In this document: one piece after another, positions 22,836 to 37,800 of the stretch
Position numbering within the stretch: position 1 is the first letter of the stretch
Layout of the letters: every line of letters starts with the position of its first letter
From: Liquidambar formosana
Lineage: Eukaryota > Streptophyta > Magnoliopsida > Saxifragales > Altingiaceae
DNA length: 64,000 nt
Assembly: GCA_039720395.1 (NCBI GenBank)
Contig: CM077826.1
Location: 28,228,430 to 28,292,429 of the forward strand
Reading direction: 5' to 3'
Program-made: the position numbers and the translations under genes
Notes under the pieces: model-generated
The model's database searches: none
The model's input: the letters and a program-made list of their open reading frames with translations, nothing else
Told to the model about the DNA's origin: nothing

Positions 22836-25800
22836 CTGTTTAAAAGGTAAAGGAAATAAACACTTCAAATTTCGTCCAAGTAAAATCAATATTACAAGCT
22901 AACAAAATGAGTCAGAAATTGAAGAGCGCAAAAAATAGAACAAAAGTTTTATGACCATGGAAAATAGTTATGTTGAATCCCATCAACTTACAAACTAGCT
23001 GAATTGTCTCACAAGCATTAGCAAAATGAATTTGGCAAAAAGACATAAGCTGTGGCAGTGTTGTTATTGACTGTTTGCCTAGGAAAAACAAGCTCCCTGA
23101 CAAGTCCAGGTGAGTAACCACCGATATGGGCTTGATATTGTCAACTCTCCAAGCAATTGGGCGATTGCTTTGATTATTGGGTGGTTTTCCAAGCAAATTG
23201 AAAGATTGCCCAAGTGATATGGTGTGATACCCCCGATAATTACTATATGTTGATTTTTGGTTATGTTGGTATTGAATTTTTATTTGGAAAATATTAATTT
23301 TATTAGTAGTGTTACTATTATTATTATTATTTTGTTATTAGTATTATTAGTATTAGTAGAGAATCATATAAGATAATTTTATTAAGCTTAATGTAACAAT
23401 CTTGAAGTAGGAGGTGGCAACATAAGAGAAGTGTTACTTCAAGAACTTGACACTTAAAGGACGTGCGTTACTATGGTAACATAATGGACATCAAAAGAAA
23501 AAAAAAAATGGATTCATCATCTTTTACATCTACCCATCCCATGATTCCGAATCAACAGACCCCATTACCGAGATATGGCAACTCTCTGACTATGCTAGTG
23601 TGACACCCAAAGGACAAATGTCACTGCCAAGGATATGTGTCACTAAACTAAATTAGTATCTAACCTATACATATAACCTCCAACTCAATTTCATTCCATT
23701 CTCTCATTATAGCTAAAGTTAAAAGTGAGATTAAAGAGAGAGAGTATAGAAGGAAGAGATTGTATGATCCATCGTCGATCCTTATGTTTTGATTTGAAAA
23801 TTTGAGGCAGGGGAATAATTATTATGCCAGTAAATGATGGTTATTTTTGTGTACATATTGAGCTATATTTTATGTTGGGTGGTTGATATATAAGATGATG
23901 GTATTATTGGATGTCATAAATTGTATTGATTGATGTTATTTGGGAGATGAATCATTCTTGGTCATAGGATGATATTTGAGGTGTAAAATTGAGAATTTCA
24001 TTTTTAAGACTTATTTACTCTTTTGTGATTTTTAAAACTTCGATTATTGTATAAGGATTCTTTTTCCTGCTGGGTAGTTGTAGCTCACCCCAATTTTTTT
24101 CGGGTATTTCACTAAAGTGTGCTGTAGGTGATGGAGCAAATATTTGAAAGATTATTGTATTTATTTAAATTTATTTATTGTTTTGAAAGTTTTGTAAATA
24201 CAAATTATAATTTGTATTCTAATATTTTATGAATGTATCATCGGTTAGCCACACAGCTTCCGTAAATGTTTCAGAGTTTCATAATTTTAAAGAAACTAAT
24301 TTTTTTAAATAATTTACTTTTATGGAGTTCATAAATTTGAACTTGTTTTTGTTATTCACGCTTGGAAATTTGGAGCATGACATATGATGATCAATAATTG
24401 ATTGCTAGTCTTTATATAGGGACCTTCCCATCACAGGATTTTTTTTAAAATGCACTGTTAGAGTAATTTTCATAACAATAAAATGCTTCACATACACAAA
24501 ATGCTATGTTTGGGCCTAAACATTAAACCCTTAACTCCAAATCCTAAAGGGTGCATTGATCAAATATGTTATACATTAATGTAATTGATGACGTAAAAAT
24601 CTAAAGGTGTTAGGTTAAAAAGAACTAAACAAAATACATGGAATAAATATTAGGGAAAATTGGCAATAACCCCATTTACAAGAATGCTTTTAGTAATAAA
24701 CCCATCAAAAAATTCCTTAACCTCATAGTCCATATTTGAGTATTCTTATTAGCAGTAACCCCATCTTTTTTTGAAAAATCCTAATTTACCCTTATTTGCT
24801 TGTAGGGGCAATCCCTTTTTTGTTATAAAGAGCATCTTATGTAACTAATTAAAAACTAATTGATTTTTTAATTTTCAAAATTTTAAAAGTTTGTAACTTA
24901 CAAAGATACAAATCCATTTTTGATAAAACTTGTATTTTTGGAATTTACTTGTGATCTTCGAAACAATACTCACTATGATTAGATAATTCTAGAAAAAAAA
25001 TTATATTACTATTTTGCTCTCAAAACAAAAATATACAAATTATGTTGTCAAATAGTAACATATTACTATTTTGTTATATATTGTTAAATAGTAACATGTT
25101 ATTATTCTTTACATAAAAATGAGTTGGGTGCGGAGAGGTTATATTGTTAAATAGTAACATTCCTTAACCCCATACTATTTTATTATTATTATTTTATTTT
25201 TTTAATTGGGTGTGAAGAGGTTGCAAAAGTGGACTATGGTTCTTATCAAAGGTTTGGGAGCAGGGATGAAGGTTGGAGGCGGTGAGAATTGGGTTGACTC
25301 ATTAAGTAAAGTAGTTGTGGCCAAAACTCAAAAAGATGGATCTATTAGTCAATAGAGATAGATTTTTTGTGAGAGAAGGGTAATTCCGGCAGGGGCTATG
25401 AGGTTAATAAATTTATTTATAAAGCTACTGTTAAAAAACTCTTATAACACAGGGCTATGTACAACTATAAGTGGAAATGAGATTATAGTTAAAACCGATG
25501 GCCAAGAGTTGCCCAAAAGGGGCCATTTCCATTATCTAGGATCTACATGAGGAGATACTGAAGAGGACATTGCCTATGAAATTGGAGCAAGATGGATGAA
25601 GTAGAAAGTACATTTGAGTGTCGTGTGAGTTTACAACACACATTATATGGACATCTATGATTTATTGTATAGAATGCTGGACAATTAAGAAACATATTTA
25701 ACAAGTATTGTTGAAATGAGTATGTTGAGATAGATGAGTGGAAATACAATAAAAGATAAAATAGGAAATGAATGCATTCGTGAGAAATCATATATACCAC

Positions 25801-28800
25801 CTGTTAAGTTTCCAACCTAATAGCCTAAGCTTTTAGGTGGAGGGTCCAAAGAGTTATTTAAAGTCATATCAAATCCAATATTTGGGCGATGTGGGATGTA
25901 AGGCTTTCCAACACTTCACCTCACGTCTAGGATTAACAAGACAAGAACAAGCTTGTCACATGGATAACAAAGACGGATTATGAACGAAATGGGCCTAAGA
26001 ACGACATTATCTGATACCAAGCTAGAAAATAAAGAAGACCAGAATTACATTAATCAAATCCCTAAAAGGGTTTAAATATAGATTACAATCCTAAACACTT
26101 AAGGAAACTAATATTCTAAAATATTCATGAAATATATTCTAACCATATTTGGCCTCAATCAAATCTAACCAAATCATATCAACTTATGTAGTGTAGCGTA
26201 GTACACCGTACTCCCGTACAATTACTCACAATCTGAATCTTCAATAGCTATAAAGGAAAAGAATGGAAATTGTCTAAGATGATAAAATCTAGTGCAATGA
26301 AGACCATGAATGCATTGGTATGAAGGAGTGATTTGATTCAAGTTAACGGCACCAAAAGGATAGAAGGGAGGAGTGGTAATACAGTAAAGATAAAATAGGA
26401 AATGAATTCTTAGGAGTCACCTATAAAGGAGAAGTTGAATGAAATTCATTGGAAATGGTGGGGCCATAAGCAATGAATGTCTATGAATGAATAGGTACAC
26501 AGGAGCAAATCGATTCAAGTTAAAGGTGAGAAAATACATAAATTCCAAGAATTTGGTGAGGATGTGACTAGAGATAGACCTAAATGACGAACTAGGATTC
26601 ATGTAACTGGTCCATGTAGTTGGATTAAGGCTTAGTTGAATTGAGATTGTACCCTTAAATAAGACTAATTGAGATCGGTACTCAATACCATGATTCCATT
26701 ACTAAAGAAGACTAGTGATATTTCAAATGGTTTCCTTCCAATCACCCAAATCCTTGTCTGATATCATCCAAAGTATCAATCTGGTACCACTCACACTAAA
26801 ACCCAGCATGGGACCAAGATCAATATTCTCTATATTAATTTAACTGGACTCTATATTGTCCACATCACCATGAAAAAAACAAAAAGGTCCAAAAGCCTAC
26901 CATTTTCTATAGGTAAAAATTGGAAGCTAAAATTATTTCTGGTTTGATATACTTTATGTGCGCACTACCATTCATGTTCATGTAAATGCAATAACATGAA
27001 AAAGTTGATTGCTTGATAAAAAAAAGTCAACAATAAACTTGCACTCTACCTAATAGGACACAGATCTCAAATAAATACTCATTCAAAAGAAAGCTTGGCC
27101 TTTTATTAGAGTTGTTATGGCTTAATTTAGCTTTGAATAGAATTTATTGATTGGATTATGATCTGTCTTGAATCCTCTTCTTTTCGATTCTATTGAATGG
27201 TATCCCAAAAGGAAACTTTTCTGTTCACTTTTGACTTTTCTATGTCCAGAGGTATTCGACAAGGTGATCCTATTATTATGCACATGGAGGCACTTTCAAT
27301 TGTCCCGATGACAAATCAAGCTACCCATTCAAAATTTAAAAAAAATAAAGATTTACTTGGAATAAGAATTCGTAGGGAACTAGGGATACAAATTTTATTA
27401 GCCATTTAATGTTTGTTGATGATGGTCTTATTTTTGCTAATGTTACAATGAATGTTTGCAATAATCTTTTAAAGATTTTAAAGGTAGTTGGGACTACGTG
27501 TCAGAAGGTAAATTTTAATAATTCTTCTATTATATTTTCTCAAAATGTGTCTAATTTAACAAAGAACCTTGTTATGGGTGAGCTGGGGAGAAAAAATTAT
27601 TTTAATTTGGGGAAATATTTGGGTATTACAATTATAGAAGGAAGGAGAAAAATAAGTTCTATCAAGTCTTAAAACATATTAAAAACAAGATGAAAAATTG
27701 GAACGCTAATGTGCTATCTAAGGCTGGTAGAAGAGTAATATCTGTTTTGTCTAGTGTCAGCCAACATATTATAAACTGTTATCTTATTCCTAATAAGATT
27801 TGGAATAATATCTCCTACTAAGGTTTGGAATGATATCGATAAGCTTCAATGTCAATGAGTAAAAATTTAGAGGAAAAACTGCTAGCTGTGATTAGTTGGG
27901 AAAAAATCTGTGGCCCTAAAAATGCAGGAGGTTTGGACATTTGAAATTCTTTGGAAATCAATTATGCATGTGTAGCTAGTTCAATTTGGAACATTCTCTT
28001 TGATTAAAGTAATCCTTGGGTTCAATTGATGCGATCTAAACAGAAAATTTTCTTCCAGATTCAACGAATGAACCAAGATTCTTGGGGTTGAAAAAATATT
28101 CTTAAAGGAAGTGATCTAATATGTACTAGAATCAGGGGGTCTCTAGGCAATGGAAAGATATTTATTTCTGGATTGATAAATGGCTTTTCCAAAATGTTAT
28201 TTTTTAGGACTTAAGGATATTGATTGGAACCTTAAAGTATCTGATGTTATTAACCCTAAGAAATACTAGGATCAAATAAAGTCAGGCAATCAGTGGATAC
28301 AACAGCAAAAAAACATTTTAAATACCCTATCCCTATCACAAATATTTTTGCGAAAAGTTGGTGGCACTAGCTTTAAATAGTTGTTTGTAAGTGAAACCTG
28401 ATACATGGCTCCATAGACACATTAGACATATGAACTTACAAAAAAAATTTCTTATCAAAAAGAGATATTAGATATATGAAAATAATGTTTAGTTAGATCC
28501 ACTAATAAGTATTTCAATTGGATTTGGAAATTGAGTTGCACTCCAAAAATAAAATACTTTATGTGGCTATTTATTCAAAATAACCTTCCTTTGCAAAACC
28601 TCTAGCACAATAGAGGCTTATAGATAGATGTTATTGTCCCTCATGAAAATTGTAAATATCAATACCATCTCTTGGTGAAGTGTAGATATATGCTTAATGT
28701 TAAGTTTCCAAATAGGTATATTAAACCATATCAACTTTTTATATTTAAACGGTATGGGATGTGGGACTTCCTAACACTCCTCACATGCAGGCCTAACAAG

Positions 28801-31800
28801 ACAACAAGCCTGTCACGTGGACAACAACAACGGGATCACAAACGAAATAGGCCCAACAACAACGACAACAATAAGGGGCTCATAAATGAAACAACCCAAG
28901 AACGACATGCTTTGATACCCTGTTAACTTTCCAACCTAAAAACCTAAGCTATTAGGTGGTGGGCCCAAACAAGTATATTAAGCCATATCAACTTTTTATA
29001 TTTGAACGATGTGGGATTTGGGTCCGTTTAAATATAAAAAGTTAATATGGCTTAATATACTTGTTTTGGCCCTCCACCTAATAGCTTAAGCTTTTAAGTT
29101 GGAAACTTAACATGGTATTACAGCATGTCGTTCTTGAGCCGTTTTCGTTCATGAACCCATCTTTGTTGTCCACGTGACAGGCCTGTTTCTATCTTATTAG
29201 GCCTGCACATGAAGGGGATTGTTGAAAAAATACCACATCCTACATTGGTTAATTATAAACTTTGATATTGCTTCATATACCTGTAAGGTATATGGGCCCC
29301 CCACTTATAAGTTTAGGCTTTTAGGTTAGAAACTTAACATGGTATCAGAGCATGTCGTTCTTAGGCCATTTCATTTATGAGCCCGTTATTTTTGTTTTTA
29401 TTGTAAGGCCTATTTCATTTGTGAGTCTATTGTTGTTGTCTACGTGACAGGTCCGTCATTGTCTTGTTAGACCTGCACTTGAAGAGTGTTTGGAAGTTTC
29501 ACATCCCACATTGTTTAAGTATAAAGGGGGAAATTGGCGATTAGTCCACTTTTTGGTAAAATATTGTCAATTAATCAAGTAAGAGTTTTTCTAAGTCAAT
29601 TAATCAAGGAGACTGAACTTATTTATCAATTAGTCACACATTTTTTAAAAATGCCTGGTTTACCCTTATTATTACTAAGGGCACTCCCTTTTTTGTTATT
29701 AAGGGCACATTATGTAACTAACTTAGCCTTTCAGTATTATAATTTTTAAAAGCTTATAACTTAAAATATACATATCCGTTTTATAAATAAAAAAAATTAT
29801 ATTTTTGGAATCTACTCGTCGATATTTTCGAAAAAAGATCCATATCGATTAGGTAATTATTAAAAAAGTAAAATTTTACTACTTGACAAAGTCTAATGTA
29901 ATACTTTATAAAACTGTAAAATTTTACTACTTCAATAGTAAGATTTATAATGAAGTAGTAAAATTTTACTACTTTATGAAATAAATTTTACAGCGAATTT
30001 TACTACTTCGAAAGTTGGGCATGCAGGTGCGCGACAAGGGCCTGGTTAGCTTCTTGCAAAGATGGGATTGTTCCCAACATTCCAATCTGAAGCTCAACCA
30101 GGTCTAACATAATACTTCATAAAACTATAAAATTTTACTACTTTACAAAGTAGTAAATTTTACAGTGAATATGGTTCACTTCGTAAAACTGTAAAATTTT
30201 ACTACTTCGTCAAATTATAAAATTTTCCAATTTGACGAGGATGACATCCTGATTAAAGTCAACATAACCTGTGACACTACTAGGCAAGTCAACAACCAAA
30301 AAACAATATTCTGAGGCAAACTTTTCTTTTCATTTTTTTTTTCCATTATATTTCTACAAATCTGATGTAAAATGGAAGAAAAAAGAAAAAAACGAGAAGA
30401 TAAAACTATGGCCGTTGGTTTTGGAAGGAAGAGACCTTGAGAGTTGAGGTTTATAGGTATACCTAACGTGGCACTTTTTAAAGATGTGCCATTTGTAGAA
30501 ACTGTGGTGGGTGTCTAGAAAACCTGCGTGATGGCCGATCGAATCATGCAAGTTATGTTGGCCCCCTTTGGATCAAAAGGCATTGCTTATACACTAATCA
30601 TCATCGCCCTGCACAGCATAGAAGAATGCGGGATTAATCGGCGTGCATTTGCCTCAAGTAATCTAGAACGAGCTGAATGTCCCCTTTTAAGCTCCTCTGG
30701 AGATTATTCCTCATGTAATTCCTACAGTCCACCTCCGTGAATCCAACTTTGCTAATTCTGCCATACTCTTTAATGAGGGCAGACATAATCTTGCAAGGAC
30801 CCATTCTAGCCGCCTACAATGTGTCGATCAGCGTCGCCGTGGCTGGAGAAGGAGAAGTGGGAGGGGCCTTCAACAATCAATTTGACTCCATTTAAGCTCC
30901 CTGGTGAGCTTTAGATCTGGAAGAGAGTAAGAGATAGAGAAAAGGAAGAGCGAGGGAGAGAGGGTTATGGTTGCCAATGAGCTTTTAGATCTAGTTCGGC
31001 ATTATAATGTCGTTATCACTAGAGAAGGTTGACTATTATGATCGTGGTGTAGGTGGGAGGGAGGGAAAAAGAGATAAAGGTGAGGCTATTTTGGTCATTA
31101 ATGAGCCAAATGGAATAAATGAGTTAAAATAAAAGTTGCTTGACTAATTGACAAATAAATCTTATATCTTGGACTGATGGCCAAACCCCCCAATATAAAA
31201 AGTTGAATTGGCTTAATGTACCTGTTTGGCCCTCCACCCAATAACTTAGGCTTTTAAGTTGAAAACTTAACATGGTATCAGAGCATGTCATTCCTAGACC
31301 TGTTTCGCTTGTGAGCCCGTCTTTATTATCCACGTGACAGGCCCGTTTCTATCTTGTTATGCCTACACGTAATGGGGAGTGTTGGAAATATACCACATCC
31401 AACATCAATTAAATATTGAGTCTAACATGTCTTCATATTCTTGTTTGGGCTCTCCACTCATAAGCCTAGGCTTTTAGGTTGAAAACTTAACACTTAATGT
31501 ATTTTTTATCATACAACAAGTAAATAACCATATTTTAGATTTTGCTATAAAAAAAATGCTCATTATAGAACTAATACTTCCATGTATATATTAGATAAAC
31601 AAGGAGAATATCAAGGAAAATAAAAATGCAAAGTTTAATCGTTGGATTCCTCCTATTGATCTAAATTCAAATTTAACGGATCAGTCAAACGTAAGAAAGG
31701 GATGGTAGGATCTACAATTAAAATAATTGTGGCAGACCTATTGTAATGCAATCAATGTGGCTAGATGAAGACATTTTGGTCCCCGAGGTGGAAGCTATTG

Positions 31801-34800
31801 GTCTTTGCAACGGTCTCGTTTCAGCTAGGCGAGAATTCTTAAATATCATTAATACCACCGATATATTGGTGTATCAAGGGTTCTCAGTACGAAACATAGA
31901 GGACTTATTGTTTTAGCATTTTATTGACTGAAATATTGTGATTTATCGAACATATCGAAAATATCGCAATATATCATTAATATATATCATTGGCAGCATT
32001 TGTTTTGTGGTTTTTTTTTTTTTCCCCAATTTGAAACCTGTCAATGCGAGCACATCACCATCAATAAAGACCAATAAAGATGTTTTCACTGCAGTTTCAC
32101 ATGGGTAACCTCTAGCCTACTAGGTACTAAACCTTCTTTAATCAAATTAGGCCTGCAGGCTGCAGCTGAGAACACAAAAATGTAATAAGGCATCCTATTA
32201 AATGCTAGACTACTAGCTGTCCTGTGTTTTACATTGTTACATAATAAAATATATTACTAGGTAGTAGGTACTAGACCTTTATTAGTAAGATTAGGCCTGC
32301 TGCTGAGAACAAAAAAAAGGAATAAGGCTGTCCTGCGTTTTACATTTTTACATAATAAAATATATTATATGCATTACATGTATACAATACACATGTACCG
32401 TGTATCATAAAAAAAATCATACACTTTTTCAACTTCTTATGGGCACTATGTTTTATACTTTTTAAACAATAATAATAATATTATATACATAATACATCAC
32501 ATGTTTTACACATTATACTTATATATGTAATTATGTATTTATGTATTTATGTATCATAAATTCATAATTTATAATCAATTTAAATGTTAAATTGGTATAA
32601 ATTTGTATTATTTATTTACTTAGTGGCTCATACTTTTTGCATCCTATACACTACAAACTTGTCTTATATACATATAAATTGCAATCTTTTGATTCAAAGT
32701 CTTTTATTAGAGTCTAAATCATTTTTTTTCAGAGTTTCAATAAAAATTTCTATGTTTAAATAATAATATCTTTCATATCTCTAAATCGATATCGATATTT
32801 TCAATATATCCGTATTCTTAGACCCTCAATATATCTATTGATACCGATATTTAAGTCCTTGGACGAGAAAACATTAGGAATATTAATGTTGAAGGTGATG
32901 CAAAAACTGTTAGTAGCAGTCTTTGCAACTCATGTCCTTGGAGTATATACAGTATTTGAATCATTGCATTAGGATTATTTTGGACAATCAAATGAATTTC
33001 AAAGTTATTGTGTTTAGAGAGAGTAATATAGTAGTGGATTTCTTTTAGCTAATTCAGGTCAACAGTTCAAATATAATCAGGTTTGGGATTCAAATTTTCT
33101 GTAGAAAAATTTGGGCATTCTTTGGGAAAACTTAGCTGGTAGATCTTGTATTTAGGTGGTGTTGATACTTTACTTCTACCATAATAATGCTAATAATATT
33201 AATAAAACACACTACCTTTGGAGGAATAAAAACAGGAAGTTTTTCATCCTTCCTTCGCTTAAGAAGTTTGTCTCCAAGATTTTCAACACCACCAATATCA
33301 TCGATCCACTACAACATAAAGAGTAACACAAAAACATACATAAATAAGTTAAGCCCCAAAATTGAAAAGAAGACAAAAAGATAAGCTGAGGAACTCACTA
33401 TACCAAGTTACTTATTATAGACTAGTGGTCACAAAATAGCAGCAGTAATAGATAATCAGGCAACAACTAGAGACCATTTGCTTAAGGAACAACATGAATA
33501 TAAAATAGTGAAACATGTGTCAATAAACTTCCATTAGTTTCCTCCTTGCTTTGTCGATAGAGTACTTAAATTTGATGGCCCATACGACAATTAGTAGACC
33601 AGAACCACATATGTCGACTGATTCATGGCAAAGTCATTGGATCACAGGTCCAGCTTTCAGAAAAACTGATCCAATTGTTAAATGCTGAAAATATACTATT
33701 TTAATAATTAACAAATTATTAAGAATAAAATTATAATTTTAGTAATAGAAAGGTTAACGAGCATGTATGGCTTACATGTGTATTTCTATATGCTTATATT
33801 TATAAAACATATCTCATATTTGCAAATTTTTCTTGGTTAAGAGTCCTGTATGCATAAGGCATGCTAGAGTGGCTCTTACTAAACTACCCTTACTGAAATA
33901 AAATATTGTTTACAAATATTCGTCTCACAGTAGGAATACTAGAGTGGATCTTATGGGTTGAGTCAATTGATACACAGATTGTATCCAACCTTAAGCTAAA
34001 TGATGAATAAGGTGAATGAATAATAAAATAAAAAGAGGCACAATAAAATAAACAGTCCCTTGATCAGTTAACAGTTACTCTTCATGAATATCTCAAAATA
34101 TCCTTTTCCAAAATTCTACAATAATAAAACAATGAAACATCATGAAATTATGTAAAATTACATGCTTAATAGGTAATAATTTTATTACAAATCTATACTA
34201 CCTATAAAAGGCTAAATCTCATAAAAACTTTTGAACGACCAATATACCCTTATTTTTTAAAAAAGAAAAATACATATCTACCTTTTCTTTAATTGAAACA
34301 CATAGTAAACATTCTTATAATTTGGTAACAAATGAAATTTAGATTTTAACTCAAAGTCTTAACAAATTAAAGTTAGATTCTTACTCAAATTCTTTTTCCT
34401 AGAGCAACTATTAAGTTGCATGATAATATATATGAATATAAACTCTTTAAATATTCCGTTTTATGAAGAAAAGAAAATTCTGAATGTGTATCCAAAGAGT
34501 TTTTAATCTTTCGTTGACAATTTTGATTATAAAAATATTTTTTAAAAAATGTACTTTTGAATTTTAAACTTTATCTTTTATGAAAAAAATATAAAATCTT
34601 TATGTATTTATTATTTTGTATTTAAAAATATTCACATGCAACGCACATGTGCTATATCTAGTAGATTACAAATGTACAATCATAAATAATATGTAAAACC
34701 GGATAACTGCAGAATATCCATGCAAAATAATTTACTTCAAAATGGTTGCAAAGGTTTTCCATTTTTTAAGTCAAAATGTTACATACCTTAGAGATTGACC

Positions 34801-37800
34801 GATCATATGTTCGGGACCTAAGAGCTCCATAGAAATCCAAAGCTGCCAAATCACAAGAAAAAAATAAGCTGATAGCACCTCCATACACTCCATTCATACT
34901 CAGTCAGAGATGGAACATAAAAATAAAAATAAAACCAATAAATCAGAATATGAGAACTAAATACGAAAGAATAGAAATACATTTTGGATCAGAAACATAA
35001 TTTTAATGCATAAAACTCATAGACGTCAATTAAATTGAGATCGTCAAGTTTCAACAATTCAGGAGGAAAGGATATATATAAAGCACTGAACAAATTGAGA
35101 AGCAACTGTGGTTCCTTCTAGGCTTGAATCTTTTTAAAAACATCTGGCAACCAGTTTTTAAAAGAATGAAAAGGCAAAACAATCTGTTTGATGGTGAGGA
35201 CGTGATAGTGGAAGTGGTCATGGTATAGAAGTATTTCGGAAATGTACCTTTTGTAGAGGTAAGAATCAAACGCTCAATAGATGATATGATCTGCATCGCA
35301 AGCTGTGGGAGAATCAGTCTGGCCAGGATATGTATTCTTCCAAGCCTAATAATGCGCATACTAGTGATGTGGGAGTATCCCATTCATATGCCAATCTGCC
35401 TCCTATTGATTGTAGCTTAGAAGCGGGAACTTTTTACGAAGGGTGCCACTCCTGCTTCAGAACCACGATTCCATGCTCCCAAATCGGAACCTTGTAAGAA
35501 TCTCAATACTCTCTCAAGAATCTCAGTTCTAAGTAAGATGGAACCTTGTGATAGAGTGGGGAAGACATGACCCCCCAAGTAACTTCTTCTTAACTTTAAC
35601 TAAATGTAAAAAAGTTTCTCATAATAATAGGATTCCCATTAAATCATATTAGATTAATGTTTAGTTACATACTCTATAGGATCGAGTGCTAACCGTTTCA
35701 CCTAAAACCAGCTGGAGTCAGGAGAGGCACCCTCAAATTTTTTAAAGGAGCCAAACACCATGGTTCGAGTAGTCTCAACTGGCATGATACTGACCCTGGC
35801 CTACAACCCTGCAATCTAGGCCAACAATCACCTCCTAGCACATGTCGTGCCCTCCTAAGGACTCGAACATGTGACCTTACTCTGATACCAATTATAGGGC
35901 CAAGGGCTAACCATTTCATGTAAAACCAGTCGGCATCAGGAGAGGCGCCCTCAAATCTTTTAAAGGGCAGCGCAACAGCCAAGCACCACGGTTTGAGTAG
36001 TCTCAACCGGAATGATGCTGACCCTAACCCTGCAACCCTTGCAATCTAGGCCAACATACTCAATACTTTTGTAAGACCGAGTGCTAACCATTTCACCTAA
36101 AATTAGCTGGTGTCAGGAGAGGCGCCCTTAAATATTTTAAAGTGCAGCGCAGCAGCCAAGCACCACAGTTCGAGTAGTTGTAACCAACATAATACTAACC
36201 CTAACCCTGCAACTCCTGTAATCTACGCCAACAATCACCCCCTAGCACATGCCATGCTCTATCGGGGATTCAAACCTATGACTTTGCTCTAATACCAATT
36301 GTAGGACAAAGTGCTAACCATTTCACCTAAAACTAGTTGGCATTAGGAGAGGCGCCCTCAAATCTATTAAAGGGTAGCACAGCAGCCAAGCACGGTTTGA
36401 GTAGTCACATCCGACATGATACTAATGGTAACCCTGCAGTCTAGGCCAACAACTTTTCTTTAAAAGAAAAAAGAAGGTAAAAGCATGCTCTCACTTTTTC
36501 TAATTAGTGTGGCTTCTTAAAAAAAGAACTATATGCACTTTTTTTAATTCCTTTAGAATTCTAATGAATTATAAAATTTTGCTTAAATTTTCTCTACAAT
36601 TTCATCCTACAAAATATCATATTGAGGTAACACAATATGTACATACACATATATGCGCACGCACACACACACACACATATATATATATAAACTTTTGACT
36701 CTTCTATGCCCCACCATTCCCCACCCCCCCCTCTTGCCACCAATCTAACCCTCGATCCTACTTCGAGCTTCTATGGACTATAGCCATATGACCCTAACCA
36801 AAGAGCTAAGAGGAGTATTATGGATACATTACAACCACGTCAGCACTTTGCCATATGGTTAACTATATATCCTTTGCAAAACATTAAGCACGTCATAAAA
36901 TTCCACAAAATGCTTAAAATATTTTTATCTTTCCGTAGCTAAAATTTAGTGACAAGCATGTCAAGCACCTCGCCATGTGGCCAGTCTTACACAACTACAT
37001 GCTTGAAGTGCCACCTCGTGCATACAACACCTTATGCAATTATGTGTCATGCATATAGTAAGTTGCTACACTTTGAAAAAACTGCTGATCTTTGAATAAA
37101 CTATTGATCCTCATACTTGAAGTGCCTCCTTAGGGCAGCTTCTCAATATTATATGTTAAAACATAATAATCATGAAATTACAAAAGTACCCTTACTACTA
37201 ATAACCTTTTCTTTTGTTTTTGTTTTTGTTTTTTTTAATTCGTAAATTGTAATAACCCTAATTATCGATAGACTTTTCAGTTTATTTTCATTGTATTCCT
37301 TCTCTAAGGTGTAGTGGCTTTACTAAAAAGGATAAACACTACATATGACATAGCTATTTAAATCCATTTTCTCCTTATTTAAATCTTCAATATTCTATCT
37401 TGCATTTATTTTGTTGAGAAATCCCATATCCCACGTCACCCAAATATTGGGTTTGATATGACCAAGGTCTTTAAAATCGTCAATATCAGCAATATATCGC
37501 AGTATCGACGGTGGGCGATATGAGATGTGCTGACGATTTCGTTTTGATAAATTATCGAGAGATATATCGCCATTGTGATATATCGAGGAATTTCGATAAT
37601 ATCGAGAATTTCCAACAAAAATGAAGCTTTTTGGCATTATATCAGGAAGATATATCTTAGACAATTAGAGTTGTTTTGTGTTGTCACAGTCATCCATTCC
37701 ATGTGTCTCTTGAAGAAGAAGAAGAAGAAGAAGAAGAGGACAAAAGGCTAAAAAACCTATTAGTGTGTTTTTGTTGTGCCGTCGTTGTCATCGTCTTGGT

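Larger units (their letters stand above)
29022..31492 (+). mobile_element. TRIM family 1, tandem LTR-internal array split by a MULE
   Basis: Four LTRs alternate with three short internal regions: LTR 29022-29112, internal 29113-29220, LTR 29221-29339, internal 29340-29486, LTR 29487-29525 plus 31191-31272, internal 31273-31379, LTR 31380-31492. Each LTR is about 115 bp, starts TGTTGGAA (or variants) and ends AACTTAACA. Each internal region starts with TGGTATCAGAGCATGTCG (tRNA-iMet primer site) and ends in a purine tract such as GGGGAG. There is no coding sequence, as in TRIM elements, which move using enzymes of other LTR elements. The tandem form implies recombination between copies. Confidence 0.8.

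Noticed and set aside
22912..23196. 94-codon minus-strand frame near the last activase-like exon
   Set aside because: The exon at 33216 joins 22835 in perfect phase, so this lies in the intron. No splice sites or homology.
30528..30740. Plus-strand ORF in the Pack-MULE
   Set aside because: It is the shadow of the FAR1-related fragment on the other strand.
29022..31492. Regular repeat-spacer pattern resembling a CRISPR array
   Set aside because: Units are about 115-bp LTRs with primer sites and purine tracts; this is a TRIM array.
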